Positions 1-5,697 of a stretch of DNA of 7,142 nucleotides are shown here, piece after piece. The stretch comes from Desulfosporosinus sp. UBA5188. Lineage in GTDB: Bacteria > Bacillota > Desulfitobacteriia > Desulfitobacteriales > Desulfitobacteriaceae. The translations under genes and the position numbers were made by a program. The stretch covers positions 1,705-8,846 of the forward strand of contig DHWG01000041.1 of assembly GCA_002413075.1 (NCBI GenBank). The letters are read 5' to 3'. The first letter of the stretch is position 1, and each line of letters begins with the position of its first letter. Below the pieces are notes generated by a model. It saw only the letters and a program-made list of their open reading frames with translations, was not told the DNA's origin and made no database searches.

Positions 1-9
1 GTGTCACCG

Positions 10-41
10 GAGCCAAGGATGGCGGGAGGGGACCTTGGCTC
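10..41. repeat. Perfect 9-bp inverted repeat (hairpin 1)
   Basis: GAGCCAAGG at 10-18 pairs perfectly with CCTTGGCTC at 33-41 across a 14-base loop. No run of T follows, so it does not look like an intrinsic terminator. It is directly followed by a second hairpin, which suggests a structured repeat element. Confidence 0.7.
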
Positions 42-49
42 GGTTGGCA

Positions 50-73
50 GCGGTGTACGTCCTTGTACACCGC
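50..73. repeat. Perfect 9-bp inverted repeat (hairpin 2)
   Basis: GCGGTGTAC at 50-58 pairs perfectly with GTACACCGC at 65-73 around a 6-base loop. The stem is GC-rich and stable. It lies 8 bases after hairpin 1 and 5 bases before the conserved repeat core at 79-110. There is no T tract, so termination is not supported. Confidence 0.75.
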
Positions 74-78
74 CACCG

Positions 79-110
79 CCGTATGAAAGCGCTCTTTAGT
101 CAAGTTTGAT
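79..110. repeat. Diverged dispersed repeat, core copy A
   Basis: This 32-base stretch aligns without gaps to 327-358 with 28 identical positions. Similarity continues loosely downstream (a shared CTTCC or TTTCC, then GTAAG followed by CGCG around 140-148, compared with 402-413). Both copies contain the same very short open frame, an ATG followed by seven codons and TGA (83-109 here), reading M-K-A-L-F-S-Q-V. No ribosome binding site precedes it, so translation is not supported. The orientation of the element is unknown. Confidence 0.75.
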
Positions 111-139
111 ACGCTGCTTAATCAAAGAAGTTTCCTTTT

Positions 140-202
140 GTAAGCGCGAAGTTCCAGGCTAAATACGAGGGTGTTCGCTACCCCGTAGCTGGGGTCGCTT
201 AC
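140..202. other. Possible three-way-junction fold, superficially tRNA-like
   Basis: GTAAGCG at 140-146 pairs with CGCTTAC at 196-202. Inside it, CGAA at 147-150 can pair with TTCG at 174-177, and ACCCC at 180-184 pairs with GGGGT at 191-195, stacked directly on the outer stem as a T-arm would be. The T-loop has six bases and lacks the TTCRA motif, the whole is only 63 bases, and there is no normal D-arm or anticodon arm, so I do not call a tRNA. It may be an RNA fold in the repeat element or chance complementarity. Confidence 0.3.
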
Positions 203-229
203 ACGGAGTTTGCTAGACTGCTTACGTAG

Positions 230-254
230 AGACGTCGCGCTAGTGTCACACAAG
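230..254. repeat. Second shared block, copy A
   Basis: The ten bases AGACGTCGCG at 230-239 recur exactly at 404-413. With a one-base gap on each side, similarity continues through CTA and TGT-ACACAA. The block lies about 150 bases after core copy A, but only about 77 bases after core copy B, so the two units differ by internal insertion or deletion. Confidence 0.65.
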
Positions 255-270
255 TCCCTGGCTTGGGACT
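253..270. repeat. 6-bp inverted repeat (hairpin 3)
   Basis: AGTCCC at 253-258 pairs with GGGACT at 265-270 around a 6-base loop. It sits between the second shared block and the tandem 9-mer. No T tract follows, so it is not an obvious terminator. Confidence 0.55.
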
Positions 271-287
271 GGGGTCACTGGGGTCAC
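270..287. repeat. Perfect tandem duplication of a 9-mer
   Basis: TGGGGTCAC occurs twice head to tail, at 270-278 and 279-287, with no mismatch. The first copy begins on the last base of hairpin 3. It resembles the GTGTCAC heptamers nearby. It could be a slippage product or a protein-binding repeat; nothing in the sequence decides. Confidence 0.7.
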
Positions 288-326
288 ATGAACAGTAATG
301 AGGAGAAGGAACTTATACGCTGCCTA

Positions 327-358
327 CCGCATGCAAGCGCTCTTCAGTCAGGTTTGAT
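327..358. repeat. Diverged dispersed repeat, core copy B
   Basis: Partner of 79-110, with 28 of 32 positions identical. The matching short frame at 331-357 reads M-Q-A-L-F-S-Q-V and stop. Of the three differences inside the frame, two are synonymous third-position changes (Phe and Gln codons) and one changes Lys to Gln. The frame extends upstream to an ATG at 298, which would give 19 residues, but no suitably placed ribosome binding site is present. Decayed coding sequence or conserved DNA/RNA repeat are both possible. Confidence 0.75.
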
Positions 359-403
359 GACGGCTCGATCATAAGGGATGCTTCCAGCTTGCAGCTTTCG
401 GTA

Positions 404-429
404 AGACGTCGCGGCTATGTGACACAAAG
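404..429. repeat. Second shared block, copy B
   Basis: Matches 230-254 with an exact ten-base core (404-413) and near identity after that. It ends at GTGACAC (419-425), the reverse complement of the GTGTCAC in copy A. Confidence 0.65.
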
Positions 430-544
430 CGTCGGTCTGGGCACAAGGCGTAGGGATCAGCCCTTTTCTGTGGGAAAATACAGGCAATTGATCTTCTGAG
501 GTCGCTTGAAGGCTCTTTATAAGCTTTGTTTGTTCAATAAAAAT

Positions 545-559
545 TGATAATAATTATTT
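545..559. promoter_or_regulatory. Fur/PerR-family-like operator (7-1-7 palindrome)
   Basis: The 15 bases at 545-559 match the Bacillus Fur-type consensus TGATAAT-N-ATTATCA at 12 of 14 fixed positions; only the last two bases differ. Further hexamers of the NATWAT type occur at 546-551, 552-557 and 566-571. The site lies just upstream of the -35 element of the hrcA promoter, where a bound regulator could act. AT-rich DNA gives such matches easily, and the same bases could instead serve as an UP-like element for RNA polymerase. Confidence 0.35.
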
Positions 560-570
560 TGAAATGATTA

Positions 571-599
571 TTGACAAAGCGAATACTGAGTGTTAATGT
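571..599 (+). promoter_or_regulatory. Sigma-A type promoter of the hrcA-grpE-dnaK operon
   Basis: A perfect -35 TTGACA at 571-576 is followed, after a 17-base spacer, by TAATGT at 594-599. The -10 hexamer is poor (three of six), but it is preceded by TG one base upstream (591-592), the extended -10 arrangement. Transcription would start near 606, just before CIRCE, giving a leader of about 120 bases. A better -10 word, TATAAA at 599-604, is 22 bases from the -35 and so less likely to be used with it. Confidence 0.75.
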
Positions 600-613
600 A
601 TAAATATCAGCTG

Positions 614-640
614 TTAGCACTCATCAAGTGAGAGTGCTAA
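614..640. promoter_or_regulatory. CIRCE operator, binding site for HrcA
   Basis: The sequence is TTAGCACTC, nine bases, GAGTGCTAA, an exact match to the CIRCE consensus. The palindrome extends by TG at 612-613 and CA at 641-642. It lies just downstream of the promoter, at the expected start of the transcript. HrcA dimers bind CIRCE and block transcription; heat stress or a shortage of free GroEL inactivates HrcA. This is the only CIRCE in the window, so the whole operon is probably under autoregulation from this site. Confidence 0.98.
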
Positions 641-707
641 CAACATATCAACAAGAACAAGCGATGTATAAACGTGGGATATTTAAGCGGAGAGGGGCAG
701 TCTTCGG

Positions 708-717
708 AAAGGTGGGG
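708..717 (+). promoter_or_regulatory. Ribosome binding site of hrcA
   Basis: AAAGGTGGGG, close to AAAGGAGG, ends 8 bases before the ATG at 726. A second in-frame ATG at 732 (Met3) is also within reach; homologous HrcA proteins start near here, so either start leaves the protein essentially unchanged. Confidence 0.7.
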
Positions 718-725
718 AAGCAGGT

Positions 726-1757
726 ATGCAGATGGATGAACGCAAACGCAAGATACTAAGGGCGATTGTTTTGGACTATATTGCTACGGCGGAACCCATT
801 GGTTCACGAACGATTGCACGTAAGTTCGATCTTGGTGTATCCCCCGCTACGATTCGTAATGAGATGGCTGATTTAGAAGATTTAGGACTCATTGAACAAC
901 CTTATACTTCTGCGGGGCGAATTCCTTCGGATGCAGGGTATCGGTATTTTGTGGATTGCCTCATGGATCCTCAGGAGCTTAGTGAAGAGCAAAAAAAAAC
1001 GATTGAACGCGAAAGCACGAAACAAATCCATGAGATTCAAGAAGTTATTTCCCATACGAGTAAGCTGCTGTCTGAACTTACGAGCTTAACGAGTATTGTA
1101 CTTGGACCGCATAAGGGGAAAAGCACGTTTGGGAAGATGCATTTTCTGCCGTATCAACCAGGCCAGGTTATTATGGTCATCGTGAAGGAAAACGGTGTGG
1201 TTGAAAACCATATTGTCGATGTTGGAGAAAATCTTACGGTTGAAGAGCTGCAACATGTTGCGGGAGTCTTTAATCAAAAAATGCGAGGCTATTCTCCAGG
1301 TCAGGTTAAACGGAGTTTGTTGCATGATATCTATAGTGAATTGTCCAGACAAAGGATTCTGATTGATAATACGATGGATATGCTCAGGACTATTTTGGAC
1401 GATCACGATGGAGACGAACGCATCTATCTTGGTGGAACGCTCAATATGCTCAACCAGCCTGAATTTAAGGATTTAGATAAGGTTAAGACCTTATTTAAAG
1501 TGTTTGAGGAAAATGGATCCTTAAAAAAATTATTACATCCGCTCCATGAAGGGTTAAATGTTACCATTGGTGGAGAAAATATGTTAAAAGAATTCCGAGA
1601 TTGTAGTTTGATTTCTGCCTCCTATAAAGTGAACGGGATTACCATCGGGGCGGTGGGGGTTCTTGGGCCAACGCGTATGGATTACGGCAAAGTAATTGCT
1701 ATTGTTGACTGTATGACGCGTAGTTTGACGGGAGTTTTGACGGGTAGAAGATTGTAG
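726..1757 (+). CDS. hrcA: Heat-inducible transcription repressor HrcA
   Basis: HrcA is the DNA-binding repressor of class I heat-shock genes; it binds CIRCE in front of dnaK and groE operons and needs GroEL to fold into its active form. The 343 residues match the usual family length. An N-terminal winged helix-turn-helix spans about residues 5-70, with the recognition-helix region V-S-P-A-T-I-R-N-E-M at 38-47 and the conserved T-S-A-G-R-I-P-S at 61-68. The rest is the GAF-like and dimerisation part, ending in the conserved block with G-P-T-R-M-D-Y. The gene follows its own CIRCE at 614-640, so it is very likely autoregulated. Start chosen from the ribosome binding site at 708-717; Met3 (732) is an alternative. 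Nothing is truncated or unusual. Confidence 0.98.
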   Translation: MQMDERKRKILRAIVLDYIATAEPIGSRTIARKFDLGVSPATIRNEMADLEDLGLIEQPYTSAGRIPSDAGYRYFVDCLMDPQELSEEQKKTIERESTKQIHEIQEVISHTSKLLSELTSLTSIVLGPHKGKSTFGKMHFLPYQPGQVIMVIVKENGVVENHIVDVGENLTVEELQHVAGVFNQKMRGYSPGQVKRSLLHDIYSELSRQRILIDNTMDMLRTILDDHDGDERIYLGGTLNMLNQPEFKDLDKVKTLFKVFEENGSLKKLLHPLHEGLNVTIGGENMLKEFRDCSLISASYKVNGITIGAVGVLGPTRMDYGKVIAIVDCMTRSLTGVLTGRRL

Positions 1758-1882
1758 GTAGCAAGGATGAAAACAAATCCAAACCCATGAAATGGCTAAT
1801 TTTGGACTGGAAACCAATTCGAGGGGAAGGTCCTTAAATAATAAATGGTGTCAATTTTATTAAGCACGAGAGGTGATTATAG
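1758..1882. other. hrcA-grpE intergenic gap with no clear signal
   Basis: This 125-base gap holds no convincing terminator or promoter, so grpE is probably read through from the hrcA promoter. Two tiny frames overlap by ATGA: 7 codons from 1767 and 16 codons from 1787 to the stop at 1835-1837. An AAGGA lies too close to the first to be a good ribosome binding site. They are noted but not called as genes. The grpE ribosome binding site (AGAGGTGA, 1869-1876) lies at the end. Confidence 0.5.
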
Positions 1883-2485
1883 ATGGCGCAAAGGAGAGAT
1901 GAAACTCTCAAAGACCCAAAGGTGAGTAAGGACAAGGATATGGAGGGCAAAGGGCTTGAATCAAAAAAAACCATCCTGGATGAAGGAAGCCTGGATGACG
2001 AGGATATGACCTCCCAAGAAACAAATCTGACGCTTAAAGCGGAGCTTGTTAAGGCGAAAGCTTTAGCCGAAGACCATTATAGTCAGTTGCAACGTTTGCA
2101 GGCAGATTTTGATAACTATCGGAAACGGACTCAGAAGGAAAAAATAGAGCTCATTAAATATGCCTCTGAACGCCTTGTGGGAGATCTGCTTCCTGTACTC
2201 GACAATTTTGATCGCGCGGTGAGTGCGGCTAAAGTCAATCCGGATTTTACATCCTTTTCGCAAGGGGTGGAGATGATTCTTCGTCAAATGCAAACGGCAC
2301 TCAGCAAAGAAGGTCTAAAGGCCATGGAGGCTGTCGGCCAACCTTTTGATCCGAATCTGCATGATGCGGTGCTCCGAGTGGAGTCAGAAGAGTATCCTGA
2401 AAATACGGTTGTTGAAGAAGTTCAAAAAGGTTATTATCTGAAAGAAAAATTATTACGTCCATGTATGGTTAAAGTTTCTAATTAG
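1883..2485 (+). CDS. grpE: Nucleotide exchange factor GrpE
   Basis: GrpE is the co-chaperone that opens the DnaK nucleotide pocket to release ADP, resetting the Hsp70 cycle; in several bacteria its long helices also act as a thermosensor. The 200-residue protein has a charged, probably disordered N-terminus (about 1-45), a helical coiled-coil part (about 48-100) with D-F-D-N-Y-R-K-R at 75-82 and D-N-F-D-R-A at 107-112, and a C-terminal beta domain with Q-P-F-D-P-N-L-H-D-A-V at 153-163 and the closing G-Y-Y-L...R-P-C-M-V-K-V-S at 183-199. The start is set by AGAGGTGA at 1869-1876. It ends 22 bases before dnaK, consistent with one transcript and matched production of the DnaK partner. Confidence 0.98.
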   Translation: MAQRRDETLKDPKVSKDKDMEGKGLESKKTILDEGSLDDEDMTSQETNLTLKAELVKAKALAEDHYSQLQRLQADFDNYRKRTQKEKIELIKYASERLVGDLLPVLDNFDRAVSAAKVNPDFTSFSQGVEMILRQMQTALSKEGLKAMEAVGQPFDPNLHDAVLRVESEEYPENTVVEEVQKGYYLKEKLLRPCMVKVSN

Positions 2486-2507
2486 TTAATTTAAGGGGGA
2501 AAAAATA

Positions 2508-4355
2508 ATGGGAAAAATTATTGGTATTGACTTAGGTACAACAAACTCCTGCGTAGCAGTTATGGAAGGTGGAGAAGCGGTTGTTATCCCTAATGCCGAG
2601 GGAAATCGCACCACGCCATCAGTCGTAGGTTTTTCAAAAACAGACGAGCGGTTAGTCGGACAAGTGGCCAAGCGCCAATCCGTTTCTAATCCTGATAAAA
2701 CAGTCAGTTCGATCAAACGACATATGGGGACTGATTTTAAAGTAAAAATTGGCGATAAGACGTATAGCCCACAAGAAATTTCGGCGATGATTCTCCAAAA
2801 GCTTAAAGCCGATGCTGAAGCTTATCTCGGTCAACCAGTTACTCAAGCGGTTATTACTGTACCGGCCTATTTCACAGACGCTCAACGTCAAGCAACGAAA
2901 GATGCTGGAGCAATTTCCGGCCTTGAAGTCCTTCGAATTATCAACGAGCCTACAGCAGCAGCGCTTGCTTATGGACTTGACAAAAAAGATGATTCAACGG
3001 TTTTGGTCTTTGACTTAGGGGGCGGAACGTTTGATGTTTCCATCCTCGAATTAAGCCAAGGCATGGTCGAAGTCAAAGCAACGAGTGGTAATAACCATTT
3101 GGGCGGCGACGATTTTGACCAACGTTTGATCGACTATATGGTGAAAGAATACAAGAAAAGTAATGGCGCTGATCTTTCTAAAGACCGTGTTGCGTTGCAA
3201 CGTCTCAAAGAAGCGGCTGAAAAAGCTAAGATTGAACTGTCTGGTGTGACGAATTCAAATGTTAATCTGCCGTTTATCACGATGACTGAAGAAGGACCAC
3301 AACATTTGGATATGAATATTTCCCGTGCAAAATTCGAGGAAATTATCTCAGACCTCGTGGATTCAACCCTTGGACCAACACGTCAAGCCCTTGAAGATGC
3401 CAAACTTTCTTGGGATAAGATTGATCAGATCATTTTAGTGGGTGGATCAACCCGTATTCCTTCGGTTGTTGAAGCGATTAAGAAATTAAGCGGCAAAGAA
3501 CCTCACAAAGGCGTTAACCCAGATGAAGTGGTTGCCATGGGTGCCGCAATTCAAGGTGGCGTTCTCAGCGGAGAAGTAAAAGATATGATCTTGCTGGATG
3601 TTACCCCGCTGTCCTTAGGGATTGAGACTCTGGGCGGAGTATTTACTCGGATCATTGAACGCAACTCTACGATTCCTACCACCAAATCTCAAACGTTCTC
3701 AACGGCTGCAGACAATCAAACCTCGACCGATATTCATGTTCTTCAAGGGGAGCGTGAAATGGCGAGTTATAATAAGACGCTTGGGCGTTTCCAACTCACA
3801 GGTATTCCACCAGCACCTCGTGGCATTCCCCAAATCGAAGTTAAATTCGATATTGACGCCAATGGCATTGTTCATGTATCCGCCAAAGACATGGCAACAG
3901 GCAATGAACAGAAAGTAACGATTACTTCCTCCGCTGGTCTCTCAAAAGATGAGATCGAAAAGATGAAGCAAGATGCTGAACTCCATGCCGAGGAAGATAA
4001 GAAGAGCCGAGAACTGATCGATGCTAAGAACCAAGCCGATTCACTCGCTTATCAAACTGAGAAAACCATGAAGGAATTCGAAGGCAAGGGCGATGCTGCG
4101 GAAGTTGAAACGATTAATACCGCTGTACACGATCTGAAAAATGCGGGTACCGGCGAAAGCGTTGAAGAGATTACCGCAAAAACAGAAGCGTTGAACAAAG
4201 TACTCCATCCTTACATTGAAAAAATGTATAAGGAGAAAGCGGAACAAGAGAAGGCTGCAGGAGAAGGCGCACAACCTGGCGCTGAAGAGACTAAAAAGGA
4301 TGACGACGTTGTGGATGCTGAGTTTACTGAAGTCAAGGAAGAGAAGAAAGAATAG
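2508..4355 (+). CDS. dnaK: Molecular chaperone DnaK (Hsp70)
   Basis: DnaK is the cytoplasmic ATP-dependent Hsp70 that binds exposed hydrophobic segments and works with DnaJ and GrpE. The 615 residues contain all three Hsp70 signatures: I-D-L-G-T-T-N-S at 7-14, [10 protein letters not shown] at 167-176 and L-V-G-G-S-T-R at 310-316. The interdomain linker D-M-I-L-L-D-V lies at about 359-365, followed by the substrate-binding beta domain, a helical lid and an acidic tail containing V-V-D-A-E-F. Compared with Escherichia coli DnaK, about two dozen residues are missing after the I-K-R-H-M-G region, the known Gram-positive form. AAGGGGGA at 2493-2500 is the ribosome binding site. A strong stem-loop lies 46 bases after the stop. 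Confidence 0.99.
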   Translation: MGKIIGIDLGTTNSCVAVMEGGEAVVIPNAEGNRTTPSVVGFSKTDERLVGQVAKRQSVSNPDKTVSSIKRHMGTDFKVKIGDKTYSPQEISAMILQKLKADAEAYLGQPVTQAVITVPAYFTDAQRQATKDAGAISGLEVLRIINEPTAAALAYGLDKKDDSTVLVFDLGGGTFDVSILELSQGMVEVKATSGNNHLGGDDFDQRLIDYMVKEYKKSNGADLSKDRVALQRLKEAAEKAKIELSGVTNSNVNLPFITMTEEGPQHLDMNISRAKFEEIISDLVDSTLGPTRQALEDAKLSWDKIDQIILVGGSTRIPSVVEAIKKLSGKEPHKGVNPDEVVAMGAAIQGGVLSGEVKDMILLDVTPLSLGIETLGGVFTRIIERNSTIPTTKSQTFSTAADNQTSTDIHVLQGEREMASYNKTLGRFQLTGIPPAPRGIPQIEVKFDIDANGIVHVSAKDMATGNEQKVTITSSAGLSKDEIEKMKQDAELHAEEDKKSRELIDAKNQADSLAYQTEKTMKEFEGKGDAAEVETINTAVHDLKNAGTGESVEEITAKTEALNKVLHPYIEKMYKEKAEQEKAAGEGAQPGAEETKKDDDVVDAEFTEVKEEKKE

Positions 4356-4401
4356 TCCTATTACAACATGATCTGGCATAGGCTAGGTACTAGATAATAT
4401 T

Positions 4402-4438
4402 GGGTGCAAAGGTGTTCAAGCCTTTGCACCCCCATTTG
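4402..4438 (+). terminator. Stem-loop terminator or attenuator after dnaK
   Basis: GGGTGCAAAGG at 4402-4412 pairs perfectly over 11 bases with CCTTTGCACCC at 4421-4431, around an 8-base loop. The tail (CC, ATTT, GTTT) is only partly T-rich, so termination is probably incomplete. It could end a hrcA-grpE-dnaK transcript, limit read-through into dnaJ, or protect the 3' end of the dnaK message. Confidence 0.8.
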
Positions 4439-4475
4439 TTTATGGAATAATATTTCCATTTATTTGGAGAATACC

Positions 4476-4504
4476 TTGTGCTTAAGGGATAAGGATCATA
4501 TAAT
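4476..4504 (+). promoter_or_regulatory. Probable separate promoter for dnaJ-prmA-rsmE
   Basis: A perfect -10 TATAAT at 4499-4504 is preceded, after exactly 17 bases, by TTGTGC at 4476-4481 (the TTG part matches the -35 consensus). Transcription would start near 4511, about 50 bases before the dnaJ ATG. No CIRCE is near it, so this promoter would escape HrcA. The -10 lies within a 12-base perfect palindrome (4499-4510). Its position after the stem-loop at 4402-4431 supports a real internal promoter. Confidence 0.65.
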
Positions 4505-4560
4505 ATTATAGGACTTATAACAACAGAACGGAAAGACAAGCAGGAGTGTGAAAGAAAAAC

Positions 4561-5682
4561 ATGAAACGCGATATCTATGAAGTGCTCGGGGTCGAGAAAA
4601 CAGCCGACGAACAGGAAATAAAAAAAGCCTATAGGAAGTTAGCCCGCCAATACCACCCTGATGTCAACCAGGGCGATAAAGGCGCGGAAGCAAAGTTTAA
4701 GGAAGTTACTGATGCCTATGATGTTCTGAGCGATTCGGAGAAGAGAGCGCGTTATGACCAATTTGGTCATGCCGGGACAGATCCCAACCAGGGTGGCGGA
4801 TTTGGCGATGCTGGGGGCTTCGGGGACATCTTCGATATGTTTTTTGGCGGTGGTGGCGGAGGTCAACGACGTGGTGGTCCTCAACGTGGGGGCGATTTGC
4901 GCTATGCGATGTCCTTGACGTTTGAAGAAGCTGTGTTTGGCGTGGAGAAAGAAATTCAGATTCCACGGGATGAAACTTGCTGGGATTGTCAGGGTTCTGG
5001 AGCAGCTCCAGGAACCCATCCAACGACATGCACCCAGTGTCACGGGAGCGGGCAAGTGAAAGTCTTGCAACGTACGCCTTTTGGTCAAATTCAGACCGCC
5101 CGAACGTGTCCTACCTGTCATGGGGAAGGAAAAATTGTCAGTACGCCTTGCTCAACCTGTAATGGACAAGGGAAAACCCGAAAGGTTAAAACTATCAAAA
5201 TAAGCATTCCACAAGGCTCTGAGGATGGCTTAAACTTAAGACTCAGCGGAGATGGTGAAGCTGGTGCCAAAGGTGGTCCGGCGGGAGATCTCTATATTGT
5301 TTTGCAGGTTAAACAGCATAAGTTCTTTGAACGTGAAGGAAATGACATTTATTGTGAGGTCCCCATTACTTTCATCCAGGCGGCTCTGGGGGCAGAGATC
5401 GATGTTCCCACTCTAGACGGAGTGGTTAAGATGAAGATCTCCGAAGGGACACAAACGGCCACGGTTTTCCGGCTTAAAGGGCACGGAGTACCCAATCGTC
5501 GAGGGAGTGGTCGCGGAGATCAGCATGTCCGCACTGTCTTGACAACGCCGACGAAACTGAATGAAAAGCAAAAGTCACTGTTGCGTGAATTCGGGGAAGC
5601 GACGCCTGAACACCAACAAATGGGTAAAAAATCCTTGTTTGAAAAGTTTAAAGAAAACCTGCGCGATGCGATGGGTAGCTAA
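4561..5682 (+). CDS. dnaJ: Co-chaperone DnaJ (Hsp40, type I)
   Basis: DnaJ binds unfolded clients, passes them to DnaK and stimulates DnaK ATP hydrolysis. The 373-residue protein is a full type I Hsp40. The J domain covers about residues 4-70, with the essential H-P-D at 32-34. A glycine/phenylalanine-rich stretch with D-I-F-D-M-F-F follows at about 75-110. Four C-x-x-C-x-G-x-G zinc motifs begin at Cys140, Cys157, Cys183 and Cys197, so both zinc centres are complete. The C-terminal substrate-binding and dimerisation domains follow. The best ribosome binding sequence is AGGAG at 4542-4546, 14 bases before ATG, a rather long spacing; GTGs near it are out of frame or stop at once. A separate promoter precedes it. 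prmA starts 15 bases downstream. Confidence 0.98.
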   Translation: MKRDIYEVLGVEKTADEQEIKKAYRKLARQYHPDVNQGDKGAEAKFKEVTDAYDVLSDSEKRARYDQFGHAGTDPNQGGGFGDAGGFGDIFDMFFGGGGGGQRRGGPQRGGDLRYAMSLTFEEAVFGVEKEIQIPRDETCWDCQGSGAAPGTHPTTCTQCHGSGQVKVLQRTPFGQIQTARTCPTCHGEGKIVSTPCSTCNGQGKTRKVKTIKISIPQGSEDGLNLRLSGDGEAGAKGGPAGDLYIVLQVKQHKFFEREGNDIYCEVPITFIQAALGAEIDVPTLDGVVKMKISEGTQTATVFRLKGHGVPNRRGSGRGDQHVRTVLTTPTKLNEKQKSLLREFGEATPEHQQMGKKSLFEKFKENLRDAMGS

Positions 5683-5697
5683 AAAGGAGTAATAACA

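Larger units (their letters stand above)
243..425. repeat. Segment bounded by 8-bp inverted repeats, possible miniature element
   Basis: GTGTCACA at 243-250 and TGTGACAC at 418-425 are exact reverse complements bounding a 183-base segment that contains core copy B. A further GTGTCAC stands at 1-7. Related GTGTCAC-type motifs are, as far as I recall, common in intergenic repeats of clostridia. I see no clear target-site duplication, and an 8-base match can arise by chance, so the mobile-element reading is tentative. Confidence 0.3.
1..540. other. Gene-less, repeat- and hairpin-rich region upstream of the dnaK operon
   Basis: No frame here gives a protein with a plausible start, ribosome binding site and recognisable sequence. 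The stretch holds several perfect inverted repeats, two diverged copies of a 32-base core, a second shared block, a tandem 9-mer and three GTGTCAC/GTGACAC heptamers, each listed separately. It appears richer in G+C than the AT-rich promoter region that follows it. In many Firmicutes hemW and lepA lie upstream of hrcA; no hemW-like 3' end is visible here. My reading is degenerate intergenic repeat elements, possibly miniature mobile elements. A structured non-coding RNA is an alternative. I recognise no named RNA family. Confidence 0.6.

Noticed and set aside
2..109. Frame open from the window start to TGA at 107-109, which could be the 3' end of an upstream gene
   Set aside because: Only about 35 codons, arginine-rich with no recognisable similarity to HemW or another expected neighbour, and it runs through two perfect hairpins. 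Repeat DNA explains it better.
140..202. tRNA gene
   Set aside because: Too short at 63 bases, T-loop has six bases and lacks TTCRA, and there is no proper D-arm or anticodon arm.
298..357. 19-codon frame beginning with ATG at 298
   Set aside because: No ribosome binding site in range; the only similarity is its last 8 codons to the repeat copy at 83-109.
452..468. Intrinsic terminator (AGGG/CCCT followed by TTT)
   Set aside because: The stem is only four base pairs, and part of the T run is needed for the stem; too weak to call.
1..540. Group II intron, CRISPR array or known riboswitch in the gene-less region
   Set aside because: No intron domain V or 5' consensus, no regularly spaced repeats, and no recognised riboswitch core.
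599..604. TATAAA as the -10 of the hrcA promoter
   Set aside because: The spacing to TTGACA is 22 bases; the extended -10 at 591-599 has the correct 17-base spacing.
4356..4560. Second CIRCE in front of dnaJ
   Set aside because: Searched the gap for TTAGCACTC or GAGTGCTAA; neither is present.
4639..5121. 160-codon open frame on the minus strand inside dnaJ
   Set aside because: It lies wholly antisense to a clear dnaJ, has no family features, and open antisense frames are common over conserved genes.
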